Made by a program: the position numbers and the translations under genes. From positions 1-35,212 of the forward strand of contig CAYYYL010000028.1 of assembly GCA_964475835.1 (NCBI GenBank): a stretch of 35,212 nucleotides of DNA. Reading direction: 5' to 3'. A model generated the notes under the pieces. It was given only the letters and a program-made list of their open reading frames with translations, searched no databases and was not told the DNA's origin. Shown here in pieces: positions 7,974-16,626 of the stretch (positions are counted from its first letter, which is position 1; every line of letters starts with the position of its first letter). Source of the DNA: JABDCI01 sp964475835. GTDB taxonomy: Bacteria > Verrucomicrobiota > Verrucomicrobiia > JABWAM01.

Positions 7974-8508
7974 GGCTCTCTCAAAGGCGCAAAGGTGGGA
8001 ATCTGATCCTTCGTGAACTTCGTGCTCTCCGTGGTAAATCCCCGAGATTTTTACCACAGAGGGCCCAGAGACACAGAGTTGAAAAGAAGTTCTCGCGCAA
8101 AGACGCCGGGCAACGCAAGATTGGCGATGAACGAAACGTCAACGGGTTCATGGGAAGAGGTGAAATCTGAACCTTCGTGCTCTTCGTGAACTTCGTGGTA
8201 AAATTTGGGAGCCGGGTTCTCGCAAAGGCGCAAAGCAACGCGAAGATTTTGGCCACAGATGAAACACGGATAAACACGAATTTTCCAAGGCAGATCACTG
8301 CCTTGGAAAGCATTCTGTTCTGCACCTCTACGGTAAATATTCTGTTGTCGATCCAGATGCGTTAAACCCCGGAGATTATCGGCGTTTGGCTCACCAAACG
8401 CCTACGGGTTCATGGGAATGGGGGGCTGGACCTTCGTGCTCTTCGTGAACTTTGTGGTAAATTTTCGGGAAATGGGCTCTCTCAAAGGCGCAAAGCAACG
8501 CAAGGATG
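7974..8508 (+). repeat. Long dispersed intergenic repeat, copy B, with an extra partial unit
   Basis: Positions 8050-8508 match copy A (3801-4252) along their whole length, with the same order of sub-units and hairpins. The stretch 7974-8049 adds a third, partial unit (CAAAGGCGCAAAG, then CTTCGTGAACTTCGTG). Hairpins sit at 8283-8308 (11-base perfect arms, loop ATCA) and 8381-8402 (9-base perfect arms, loop CTCA). The copy fills the whole gap between the ends of two convergent genes, the export lipoprotein and pyrG. I see no gene in it. Confidence 0.87.
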
Positions 8509-8531
8509 AGCTGCGGACGAGGTGCGCTTTT

Positions 8532-10133
8532 TTAACGACTTGCCTTCAGTGCTGCGCCGATGAATCCCCTGAATAGAGGATGAGGGAAATTGGGTTTGGA
8601 CTGAAACTCGGGATGGAACTGGCATCCGATGAACCATGGATGATCGGAGATTTCCACCATTTCCACCAGATTGGTTTTGGGGGACACGCCGGAAAAAATC
8701 AGGCCAAGTTTTTCGAATGGTTCGCGGTAAGTGTTGTTAAATTCGAAGCGATGACGGTGGCGCTCGCTGATGAGGGATTGACGGTAGAGTGCAGCAGCCT
8801 TGGTTCCCTTGATGAGCCGGCAGGGCCAGGCGCCGAGTCTCATGGAAGCGCCCTTGTGCTGAACGTGCTTTTGCTCCTCGAGAAGTGAGATGACAGGATG
8901 AGGTGTTTTTTTGTCGAACTCCGTGCTGTTGGCTCCTTTAAGTCCCGCCACGTTGCGTGCGAACTCGATCACCGCGATCTGGAGTCCCAAACAAAGGCCA
9001 AGGTAGGGTTTTTTCGTCCGACGGGCATAGCTGGCTGCAGCGATTTTGCCCTCGGTGCCGCGATTGCCAAAACCACCGGGAACGAGGATGGCATCCACCT
9101 GACGGAGGTGCCGGTTGGGCCCGTCCTTCTCAATGTCCTCCGCATCCACATTGACGACCTCGATGGCGCAATTGTGGCTGGCGCCCGCATGGGTCAGGGA
9201 TTCGTAGATGCTTTTGTAGGCGTCACGGAGTTCGATGTATTTTCCAACGACGGCGATTTTAACCCGATGACGGGGATTCACCACATTTCGAACAAACTTT
9301 TTCCAGCTGTCCATGCGCGCAGGGCGGCGGTGAAAATGAAAATGCCGGCAGATCAGTTCGTCCAGTTTCTCCTTTTGAAGCATGAGGGGGACTTCGTAGA
9401 TGGAATTTGCGACATCGACTTCCTCGATCACGGCGTCCATGGGTACGTTGCAGAAAACTGAAATCTTGTGCCGGACATCGCGGGAAATGGGGCGTTCCGT
9501 TCGGCAAACCAGGGCGTGGGGTTGAATGCCGATCTCGCGGAGTTTGGCAACACTTTGCTGGGTGGGTTTGGTCTTCAGTTCGCCGGCGACACTGATGTAG
9601 GGGACGAGGGTCACGTGAATGAAGAACACGTTTTCCACTCCCACTTCGAGCGCGAACTGGCGGATCGCCTCCAGGAACGGTAGTCCTTCGATGTCCCCCG
9701 TAGTGCCGCCAATTTCCGTGATCAACACATCGGCTTTGCTCTCGGTCCCGACCAGGCGGATCCGCTTTTTGATCTCATCGGTGACGTGGGGGACCACCTG
9801 CACCGTCTTCCCGAGGTAATCTCCCCGACGTTCCTTGGTAATGATCGTCTCGTAGATCTGGCCGGAGGTGAGATTGTTCCGGCGGCTTAAGCGGCAATGG
9901 GTGAAGCGTTCGTAGTGCCCCAAATCGAGATCTGTTTCCGCACCATCGTCGAGGACGTATACCTCGCCGTGTTGATAGGGGTTCATCGTGCCCGGATCGA
10001 CGTTCAGATAGGGATCGAATTTTTGAATGACGACTTTGAGTTTTCGAGCTTCGAGAAGAGTTCCAAGAGATGCGGCGGTCAAGCCTTTGCCTAACGAGGA
10101 GATCACACCCCCCGTCACGAAAATATATTTCAC
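8532..10133 (-). CDS. pyrG: CTP synthase (glutamine-hydrolysing)
   Basis: This enzyme makes CTP from UTP, ATP and glutamine in the cytoplasm. The 533-residue length fits the family (about 535-545). The N-terminal synthetase domain opens with the hallmark K-Y-I-F-V-T-G-G-V-I-S-S-L-G-K-G (ATP-binding loop) and contains the conserved D-P-Y-L-N-V-D-P-G-T-M-N-P. The C-terminal class I glutamine amidotransferase domain has the oxyanion segment P-G-G-F-G-N-R-G, the nucleophile Cys in G-L-C-L-G-L-Q, and the His-Glu pair in C-Q-F-H-P-E-F. The start is GTG at 10133; no in-frame ATG or TTG lies just upstream. It is a housekeeping gene on the opposite strand within the polysaccharide locus, and is divergent from the FecR gene. 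Confidence 0.97.
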   Translation of the reverse strand: MKYIFVTGGVISSLGKGLTAASLGTLLEARKLKVVIQKFDPYLNVDPGTMNPYQHGEVYVLDDGAETDLDLGHYERFTHCRLSRRNNLTSGQIYETIITKERRGDYLGKTVQVVPHVTDEIKKRIRLVGTESKADVLITEIGGTTGDIEGLPFLEAIRQFALEVGVENVFFIHVTLVPYISVAGELKTKPTQQSVAKLREIGIQPHALVCRTERPISRDVRHKISVFCNVPMDAVIEEVDVANSIYEVPLMLQKEKLDELICRHFHFHRRPARMDSWKKFVRNVVNPRHRVKIAVVGKYIELRDAYKSIYESLTHAGASHNCAIEVVNVDAEDIEKDGPNRHLRQVDAILVPGGFGNRGTEGKIAAASYARRTKKPYLGLCLGLQIAVIEFARNVAGLKGANSTEFDKKTPHPVISLLEEQKHVQHKGASMRLGAWPCRLIKGTKAAALYRQSLISERHRHRFEFNNTYREPFEKLGLIFSGVSPKTNLVEMVEISDHPWFIGCQFHPEFQSKPNFPHPLFRGFIGAALKASR

Positions 10134-10360
10134 GGGACTCTCGTTTACCCAATCCAGGAGAGGGAGGCAAGAATTGTCGGAGATTTTTTGATTTCCCGGT
10201 ATTTGAGGTGTTTTTTTTTGTACATAAGATTTTGAGGTTCAACGTGTTGCGATTTTTTAAGCCGGTTTCAAAAGCAGACCTTGGAATTAGTCTGGCAAAT
10301 CGGTTGAATTTTGTGCAAAATCCGGCGTTTGGAAGATCTTTATCTTCAAATTATTTGCCT
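10134..10360. promoter_or_regulatory. Divergent intergenic region between pyrG and the FecR-domain gene
   Basis: This 227-bp AT-rich spacer must hold the promoters of both divergent genes. I cannot assign -35/-10 boxes with confidence. An inverted repeat GAAGAT-CTTT-ATCTTC (10332-10347) lies 13 bases before the FecR ATG, where it could affect ribosome access or bind a regulator. No Shine-Dalgarno sequence is visible before that ATG. Confidence 0.4.
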
Positions 10361-11479
10361 ATGAAAATCACCTATTCGTTGGTCATGGGGGTTGCCTTGT
10401 GGGTGTGGGGTTCTGGCGTTGTTTTTGCGGCTGAACCGTTAAAACGTGCGGTCCTTACCGAGATCCACAATGATGTGGTGGTGGTGAAGGATGCTTCGCA
10501 GGAACAGCGTGCGGCGCTGAAAGAGGTGGTTCAGGGCCAGGATGTGGTCCGGACTGGGAAAAAATCCAGGGCGGAACTGGAATTTGCGGACAAGTCGATT
10601 GCCCGACTGGGATCAAACACGTTGTTTAGTTTTGATTCTGCAGGACGGGAAATGAATTTAAAGCGGGGAGCGGCATTGATCCATGTGCCGCCTGGTTTAT
10701 CAGGCGCCAAGATTAGCACCTCCATTGCGACGGCAGCGGTTTTCGGTGATGTGGTGGCGATGCGTGTGAATGAGTTGGGAGACACGCAGGTTCTTGCGTT
10801 GTCGAGGGATAAGCTAGGTCCCATTTCGGTGACGTTTCATCGCACGGGTGAGACCTGTCAGTTGGAACCGGGCCAGATGCTGACTCTGCGACCCAATGAT
10901 GTTCACATGCCTGTGCCGAATTCGGTCAATGTGGAGGTTTTCCTCAAGACGAGTTGTTTTGTGAAGAAGGAGGGGGAGAGCGGGTTTTCATCGGATTTGC
11001 CTGAGAGTGCAAAGAAGGAAATCCAGCAGGCTCAGGATATTCAAAACAAAGACATCCGATCGGGGGTTCTCGAGGGAGGTTCTGGAGTGAATGAGACGGA
11101 CGGTCACGGTCACCAGCTCAATATGGCGAGCCTGATCGCCAATATTGTGTTGCAGCAAAATACAACCCGGGATCGATTTTTTGGGGACTACGCGGGAAAC
11201 TTTGCGGATAATTTTTCGGGTGGATATCAGGGAAATGTTCATTTCACCATCAATCGCGATGGATCGATTGCAGGATCCGGCATCATTTTGACAACGAGCC
11301 AGTCCTTTTCAGTTCGGGGATCGGTGAATTCGGATGGAAGTTTCAACACGGTCACAAGTTTTGGCACCCCCGTTGTCGGCCAGCTCAATCAGAGTGGATC
11401 TGACTTTACGGGAACTGCGGTGCACAACCATGCAACGGCGGGCCAGGTCACGGCGGCATTGGCCGGGAGTAAGATCTAG
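10361..11479 (+). CDS. Exported FecR-domain protein
   Basis: ATG 10361 gives a 372-residue protein with a Sec signal peptide (residues 1-23, ending F-A-A-E). The frame is open further upstream, but those codons run antisense through pyrG and make no signal peptide. Residues about 30-150 match the FecR fold: V-V-Q-G-Q-D-V-V-R-T-G-K-K-S-R-A-E-L, then R-L-G-S-N-T-L-F, then K-R-G-A-A-L-I-H-V, and I-A-T-A-A-V-F-G-D. This is the free, exported form found in polysaccharide and surface-protein loci, not the membrane anti-sigma regulator. The C-terminal 110 residues form Gly-rich strands of the kind G-N-x-x-D-N-F-S-G-G-Y. The outer-membrane barrel gene follows 38 bp downstream, which suggests a shared operon and envelope role. 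Confidence 0.85.
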   Translation: MKITYSLVMGVALWVWGSGVVFAAEPLKRAVLTEIHNDVVVVKDASQEQRAALKEVVQGQDVVRTGKKSRAELEFADKSIARLGSNTLFSFDSAGREMNLKRGAALIHVPPGLSGAKISTSIATAAVFGDVVAMRVNELGDTQVLALSRDKLGPISVTFHRTGETCQLEPGQMLTLRPNDVHMPVPNSVNVEVFLKTSCFVKKEGESGFSSDLPESAKKEIQQAQDIQNKDIRSGVLEGGSGVNETDGHGHQLNMASLIANIVLQQNTTRDRFFGDYAGNFADNFSGGYQGNVHFTINRDGSIAGSGIILTTSQSFSVRGSVNSDGSFNTVTSFGTPVVGQLNQSGSDFTGTAVHNHATAGQVTAALAGSKI

Positions 11480-11517
11480 GAATGATAGGTTAACAAGGTG
11501 GCCAGGGGCACACATCC

Positions 11518-12462
11518 ATGATGTTTCAAAAGGTGGCGTTCAAAACATGGAGGTCATGGATTTGGGGTCTGGGTTTATTGCTGGGATCCGCGCTCATTGG
11601 TTTTTGTCAGACCCCAAGTGATACGGTGATTCGCAGTCGGGAGATCAAAAAGGAGACCGCGTCGCCGCGGGATACGATGGGTTGGCCTGAAGAGGAGGAG
11701 TTTGGTGCTTTGATGGAGCTCAAGAAGGCCAAGGCATGGTATTTGATGCCGTATGTCTCGGCTGAGGGGTATTGGACCAGCAATGTGTTGCTGGCGAACA
11801 AGGGGGAAAAGGGGGATTCCGTTTTCTCCGAGACGCAGGGAATTCTGGCTGGATACCGTCTGTCGGCGGATTGGAATTTAAATGCAAGTTACGCCTATCA
11901 GATGTTACGCTACGCGGAGAATCCCGTGCTGGATGTGGATGTTCACAGCGTCGGTTGTTCCAGCACGTATCAATTGCCATGGAACTTTCAAGCCACGGCG
12001 GGACTGAATGGGGTCTGGGTGGATTCTCCTGATTTGAAGACCCAGGTTTATCGCGAAAATAATCCCTATGTCGCCCTGACTCAGAACCACTCGTTTTTAC
12101 ATGACCGCCTGCTTTGGTACTACGGGTATCAGTTTGATCAGAAATGGGCTCATCCCATTGGATTTGATCGGATGGAGCATTCCCTTTACACGGGGTTTTC
12201 TTACGTGTGGCTTCCTAGTCTGGTGACTCAGTTGGGGGTGCGCCACAACTGGCAGTTTTATGATTTTCGTCCACCTGAGGCTCCGGTCAACGGCCGTCAG
12301 GAGTGGGTTAGCAGTCTTGTGGTTCAGGCTGTGTGGCAGCCGCTTTCATTTTTGCAGGTGACGGCGTACGGCTTGACCGCGTATGACAACTCTGAGAATT
12401 CCAATCGCGATTACAAGGTGGCGAATTGTGGGGGTAACCTGCGTTTTTTCTGGAGATTCTGA
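11518..12462 (+). CDS. Outer-membrane beta-barrel protein
   Basis: The 314-residue protein has a signal peptide (hydrophobic segment about 15-30). A charged linker follows, then about 240 residues of alternating hydrophobic/polar strands rich in Tyr and Trp (for example W-N-L-N-A-S-Y-A-Y-Q). It ends in W-R-F, the terminal aromatic signal used for insertion by the Bam machinery. It resembles barrel proteins often found beside exported FecR proteins and exosortase genes. It could be an export porin or a structural partner; no enzyme motif is visible. Two consecutive ATG codons at 11518 and 11521 are both possible starts. The FecR-domain gene ends 38 bp upstream. Confidence 0.8.
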   Translation: MMFQKVAFKTWRSWIWGLGLLLGSALIGFCQTPSDTVIRSREIKKETASPRDTMGWPEEEEFGALMELKKAKAWYLMPYVSAEGYWTSNVLLANKGEKGDSVFSETQGILAGYRLSADWNLNASYAYQMLRYAENPVLDVDVHSVGCSSTYQLPWNFQATAGLNGVWVDSPDLKTQVYRENNPYVALTQNHSFLHDRLLWYYGYQFDQKWAHPIGFDRMEHSLYTGFSYVWLPSLVTQLGVRHNWQFYDFRPPEAPVNGRQEWVSSLVVQAVWQPLSFLQVTAYGLTAYDNSENSNRDYKVANCGGNLRFFWRF

Positions 12463-12728
12463 CCGGAACGGTCTTGTTGTGGTTGGTTGTGAGTCGCTTT
12501 GGTTTGTTCCTCTTATGGATCTGGGGATTTTAAGGTGCCATGCATTGTTGGTCTCAAGAGTTTTTCGGAAAGGGGTGTCCCCCATGCCAATATCTGCGGC
12601 GATCCCGGTCTGGAGGCAGAACCACGGCCAAAGCTCATGCGGTAAACAATTCCCCTTGGAAGGCCCCATTTTGTGATGGCTAAAACGACCAGCTGAAAGG
12701 GGATGGGGATTGCACAAAAAGGGAGACT
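12463..12728. other. Intergenic stretch with no gene seen
   Basis: This 266-bp spacer follows the barrel gene and precedes the mannosidase. A short hairpin GGGG-TGT-CCCC occurs around 12574-12584, without a T-run. The open frame that crosses the spacer begins inside the barrel gene and has no coding character. I see no RNA gene or clear promoter. Confidence 0.4.
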
Positions 12729-12758
12729 GTGGGCCCAAATGTGATAGAGATAAGAAGG

Positions 12759-15700
12759 ATGTTTTGTGTGATTCGGCCGGCTCTGGGGGTTGTGATTTTA
12801 TTGTCGATATCCTTCCTGCATACCCTGGCGGGGGAGACCGATGAGGATTTCTCTGTTTTTATCAGTGCGGAGAACATCAAAGGTGGGGATGGAATGTATT
12901 GTGATGTTGGGTTGGGCGATTGGGACCATCACGTGACGCATCCCTATGCCATTCAGGCGGGGGATGTTCTGGAGTACGATTTGTTGGTTTCCCCGGACTC
13001 GCCCGAGATGGACGGCGGACTTTTTTTGACGTTCCAGGGAGGAGGAGCTCTGAGTCTTCCCGCTGGACCCATGGGGTCCGGGCAGGAATGGTCGAAGAGT
13101 TCTAATCCATGGCGACAGATCCGAATTCCCATTGGGATGGCCGCGGGGCGAAATCTGGAAAATTGGATTTTTCATATTTCGGGAAAAAAGCAGGGAGTTT
13201 ATCAACTGGCCATCGATCGACTCCGCATTTCCAATCGGGGAGTTGTGAAATGTTCCTTTTATGAGAATGAGCCGGTGCTAACAGGCAGGACGGTTCGTTT
13301 CAACGGTTTTCGAACTCCGCACGTGACGGTTTTTCCCCGCAGACTGATCGGTGAGCGAGAAGTGGGAGCGCTGTTTAACGCCCTTCATGGGTTGGGGGCG
13401 GCTCAGCGCCGTCTGACGGCAGCCCAATATGGTGCATCTTTGGTTTTTCATGATTATCAGGTGTCGGGTAAGCCCAAGGGGCTCCCTGAACTGATTGAAA
13501 AGGCCAGGCCATTACTGGATGACAGCCTGTTTGCTGATTTCAGACTCGATGAGTTTAATCAAAAATTTCCCCGTGCCCTTGAAGTTCTTGAACCTATTCA
13601 CCCCCTGATCAAGGGGTACACCCTCCATGCGGTGGGGTATGCGCATTTGGATTTTATCTGGATGTGGTCGTGGGAGGATACGTTAAGGACCGCACGGCAG
13701 GATTTTCGTCAGGTACTTTCGTTTATGGATGAATTTCCGGCGTTTACCTTCAGTTACACAAGTCCGGCTTTGTTTGAAGCTTTGGAAAAGGAGGATCCTG
13801 TCTTGTTTCGCGATATTCAGAAACAAGCGCAGGTGGGGCGCTGGGAAATGGTGGGATCCCGATGGTGTGAAGCGGATGCGGAGCAGATCTCAGAGGAGTC
13901 GAATGCGCGGCATTTTCTTTATTCGCATCGATATAATCTGGAAAAATTCGGTGTGGAATCCCGTGTTGATTTTGAGCCGGATATTTTTGGTCATCTTCCC
14001 ACATTTCCCCAATTGCTCCTGAAGAGCGGGGTGAAATACTATGCGTCCCGCCGCATGAAGGGGCCGGAGGTCTTCTGGTGGGAGGGGCTGGATGGCAGTC
14101 GTGTTCTGGCCACGAATATTCATCATTACATGGATTCCCTTCTCCAGGAGCCACTCGATTATAGTTTTACCAGGGAGGGGCGATCCCACGGTTTCAAGGA
14201 CGCGCTGGTTGTTTATGGTGTGGGAAATCATGGAGGGGGGCCCAGTCATGACGAAATTCAGAATATCCAGATGCTCAATCAACTCTCCATCTATCCCCAG
14301 GTTCCCTTCTCAAGGTTTCACGACTACATGGACAGGATCGCCATGACCCGTTTGTCCAAACCTTTAAAGGTTGTGAAACAGGATGTCGGCCATCCACTCA
14401 ATGGGACCTATTCGGTAAATGGGGCGTTGAAAAAACTCAACCGGGTCAACGAAAATTTGCTCACTACCACGGAAAGTTTTTACGGAATTTCCCGTCTGCT
14501 TGGATTCACTTCTCCCATCCAAACCCTGGATGCAGCTTGGAAGAAGCTCCTTTGGGGGCATCATCATGATACCATTTCTGGAACGACGATCCATGAGTCG
14601 TCTGTTTATGCGCGTGATGTGCTTCGTTCCGTTCGTGACTCGGTACAGGGAGATCTGGATCGAATCCTTGGCAATTTGTCCTCACAGATTGTGACAGATT
14701 CCAGATCTGGAATTCCGAGGGTGATATTCAATCCGTTGGCATGGAAGGCCAGCCAGCCCGTGACATTCGTACTTCCGGACACAACTCATTCCTGGGACTG
14801 GATCGATTCTGCGGGAACCGTTCATCCGATTCAGGTTTCGGGGATCGGGGGAGTGAAGAATGAAGGGGTGGCTGTGATTTCCGGGCTTCCCGGTTTGGGC
14901 CATCGGACGGGCTGGTTGGTGGAGTCCTCTGGGCAGGAAACGAATGGTCTTAAGCGAATCGGATCGTTTGTGGCTGAGAACCGGTTTTTAAGGATGACCC
15001 TTTCTCCTTCCACCGGAAATCTGACCAGTATTAAGGACCTTAGAACGGGTAGGGAATGGGTTTGTAGAGGAGAGGAATGCGGAAGGTTGCGAATAGAAAT
15101 GGAGGCACCGCACGCCATGTCTGCATGGCTGATGGGTGAAATCACCGGGAGCCCCTTGCTCGATCGCCCTGCGAAGGTGGAATGTGTGGAAGAGGGACCT
15201 GTTCGGATCACGTTTCGTTCGACTTATCGTTATCGTGATTCAACGATCGAGAAGGATGTGATGCTTTACCGGGATATGGGACGCGTGGATATTGCCCTCC
15301 GAGTGGACTGGAGGGAGAGAGGCGGGGAAATGGTTGATGCGCCGATGCTTCGCATGGAGTTTCCCCTTCCTGGCAAATGTCCAGAGGCCATGTACCTTGT
15401 TCCATTTGGTGAAGTTTCGAGGCCTCAGGATGGGGCGGATTATGCTGCCTCGTATGGGGTGGGGCTTTCCACGGCATCGGGCAGTGTCTGTGTTCTCAAC
15501 GACTACAAGTGTGGGTACAGTGTTTCCAACCAAACGATCCGGGTGACGCTTAATCGCAGTCCTTACAGTCCCGATCCTGCTCCTGATGTGGGAATTCAGA
15601 CCATGCACTTCGGGTTTTACGTTTCAGATAAAAAATGGAGCGAAGCAGGGATGTCCCGTCGAGGGATGGAATTCAACCGCAATCCGGTTGTGGTGGAGAC

Positions 15701-16043
15701 CACCCGTCATGGTGGAGTTCTTCCTGCAGAGAAAAGCTTTCTTTCCGTGGCCGGGGAGTCGGTGGTGGTTACCGCCGTAAAAACCTCTTTCGATGATGAT
15801 TCCGCCCTGGTACTTAGGCTGTATCAGGCATCAGGAACTCCCGGGGATGCGAAGATCACCTCATCGCTTCCCGAAAGGCCCTGGAGGGAGACAGATTTGA
15901 TCGAGCGATTTTCAGACAGGAGCCCCCCTGCATCCCTTGAAAGAATTTCTCTCAAGCCATGGGAGATCAAGACCTTCAGAATGGGAAATCTCAGATCCAG
16001 CGCCCCATCTGATGTCGAAGGGCGGCCTGCGACCAGACCTTGA
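12759..16043 (+). CDS. Exported alpha-mannosidase, glycoside hydrolase family 38
   Basis: This is a retaining, metal-dependent alpha-mannosidase of about 1,094 residues with an N-terminal signal peptide, so it acts outside the cytoplasm on mannosidic glycans. After the signal comes a beta-sandwich-like domain (about 30-180) of carbohydrate-binding type. The GH38 domain carries the metal ligands His and Asp in G-Y-A-H-L-D-F-I-W-M-W (about 295), the nucleophile/ligand Asp in F-E-P-D-I-F-G-H (about 408), and the downstream ligand His in H-H-H-D-T-I-S-G-T (about 600). The large C-terminal beta domains are complete. ATG 12759 directly abuts a strong AAGAAGG; GTG 12768 would have ideal 9-base spacing and still leaves a full signal peptide, so it may be the true start. 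No transporter or kinase for mannose lies nearby. Confidence 0.93.
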   Translation: MFCVIRPALGVVILLSISFLHTLAGETDEDFSVFISAENIKGGDGMYCDVGLGDWDHHVTHPYAIQAGDVLEYDLLVSPDSPEMDGGLFLTFQGGGALSLPAGPMGSGQEWSKSSNPWRQIRIPIGMAAGRNLENWIFHISGKKQGVYQLAIDRLRISNRGVVKCSFYENEPVLTGRTVRFNGFRTPHVTVFPRRLIGEREVGALFNALHGLGAAQRRLTAAQYGASLVFHDYQVSGKPKGLPELIEKARPLLDDSLFADFRLDEFNQKFPRALEVLEPIHPLIKGYTLHAVGYAHLDFIWMWSWEDTLRTARQDFRQVLSFMDEFPAFTFSYTSPALFEALEKEDPVLFRDIQKQAQVGRWEMVGSRWCEADAEQISEESNARHFLYSHRYNLEKFGVESRVDFEPDIFGHLPTFPQLLLKSGVKYYASRRMKGPEVFWWEGLDGSRVLATNIHHYMDSLLQEPLDYSFTREGRSHGFKDALVVYGVGNHGGGPSHDEIQNIQMLNQLSIYPQVPFSRFHDYMDRIAMTRLSKPLKVVKQDVGHPLNGTYSVNGALKKLNRVNENLLTTTESFYGISRLLGFTSPIQTLDAAWKKLLWGHHHDTISGTTIHESSVYARDVLRSVRDSVQGDLDRILGNLSSQIVTDSRSGIPRVIFNPLAWKASQPVTFVLPDTTHSWDWIDSAGTVHPIQVSGIGGVKNEGVAVISGLPGLGHRTGWLVESSGQETNGLKRIGSFVAENRFLRMTLSPSTGNLTSIKDLRTGREWVCRGEECGRLRIEMEAPHAMSAWLMGEITGSPLLDRPAKVECVEEGPVRITFRSTYRYRDSTIEKDVMLYRDMGRVDIALRVDWRERGGEMVDAPMLRMEFPLPGKCPEAMYLVPFGEVSRPQDGADYAASYGVGLSTASGSVCVLNDYKCGYSVSNQTIRVTLNRSPYSPDPAPDVGIQTMHFGFYVSDKKWSEAGMSRRGMEFNRNPVVVETTRHGGVLPAEKSFLSVAGESVVVTAVKTSFDDDSALVLRLYQASGTPGDAKITSSLPERPWRETDLIERFSDRSPPASLERISLKPWEIKTFRMGNLRSSAPSDVEGRPATRP

Positions 16044-16356
16044 TAAAAAGGCCTGTTTTGTTTGGGGGGAGGGTCTTTTGATTTTCCTGAAGTGACGTTC
16101 GAAACGTCCGGGTCTGAGGTTGGGTCAAGGGCTTTGCCCGGCTGACATTCCTTGTTTTTGTCTGCTGCAACAACGCTTGTCTCCAGTCCTTGTAGTGACG
16201 GATTTTCCAGTCCTGAATCGAATGGAGAAGCCCGATGTCCCGTCCGAGTTTTTCGCTTTCAATCCATTTGTGGCGCAAAATTTCATCCAAAGGAGGGGTC
16301 GGAACTCCAAAGGTTTCGCGCAATTTTTCCTGCAAATACGGATCTGTGGTTCTCAT
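15991..16356 (-). CDS. Small conserved hypothetical protein with an H-K-W-I-E-S-E-K motif
   Basis: ATG 16356 begins about 121 residues; a TTG at 16374 would add six hydrophobic residues. The first half reads like a real domain: R-T-T-D-P-Y-L-Q-E-K-L, then L-R-H-K-W-I-E-S-E-K-L-G-R-D-I-G, then a helix with D-W-K-I-R-H. The W-x-x-S-E-x-x-G-R-D-x-G core recalls the C-terminal motif of DUF4032-type proteins, which is my only handle. The second half, after about residue 65, looks low in conservation and overlaps the 3' end of the mannosidase on the other strand by 53 bp. The real protein may therefore be shorter or the gene may be decaying. No SD sequence is obvious. Function unknown. Confidence 0.5.
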   Translation of the reverse strand: MRTTDPYLQEKLRETFGVPTPPLDEILRHKWIESEKLGRDIGLLHSIQDWKIRHYKDWRQALLQQTKTRNVSRAKPLTQPQTRTFRTSLQENQKTLPPNKTGLFIKVWSQAALRHQMGRWI

Positions 16357-16475
16357 GAATAAAAACGCTAACAAACAGCTCCCTCAGTGCAAGGGAAAGA
16401 GCGGTAAAAATGAAAATGTAACCCATCCTCCATCCAATCGTGGGATGAAACGCTCTCAGGAACGGGTAGGGTGGA

Positions 16476-16567
16476 TGGCGGAGGAGGTGAGATTCGAACT
16501 CACGGACGGGTTACCCCGTCGCTCGATTTCAAGTCGAGTGCCTTAAACCGGGCTCAGCCACTCCTCC
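16476..16567 (-). tRNA. tRNA-Ser (anticodon UGA)
   Basis: The reverse complement folds into a complete class II tRNA of 92 nt with an encoded CCA. The acceptor pair is GGAGGAG/CTCCTCC. The anticodon stem is CTCGA/TCGAG around the loop CTTGAAA (anticodon TGA). A long variable arm has the stem GACGGG/CCCGTC, and the T-arm is GTGAG/CTCAC around TTCGAAT. The long variable arm and anticodon agree on serine. The integrase gene starts 59 bp beyond its 5' end. Confidence 0.97.
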
Positions 16568-16596
16568 AAGAATGAAAGTGTCAGATTATCCTTGAG

Positions 16597-16620
16597 ACTG
16601 CTAACCCAAACTGCTAACCC
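16597..16620. repeat. Short direct repeat between tRNA-Ser and the integrase gene
   Basis: ACTGCTAACCC occurs twice (16597-16607 and 16610-16620), in a 13-base period, directly before the integrase start. Paired short direct repeats near a tyrosine recombinase gene may be arm-type binding sites or autoregulatory sites. No longer copy of the tRNA end was seen, so this is only a candidate. Confidence 0.4.
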
Positions 16621-16626
16621 TGTTTT

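Noticed and set aside
8898..9461. 187-residue + strand frame inside pyrG
   Set aside because: It is the antisense shadow of a highly conserved CTP synthase.
10070..10360. Upstream extension of the FecR-domain gene
   Set aside because: It overlaps the pyrG start and lacks a signal peptide; ATG 10361 gives a proper one.
12383..12676. 97-residue + frame across the barrel-mannosidase spacer
   Set aside because: It starts inside the barrel gene in another frame, and its composition is not protein-like.
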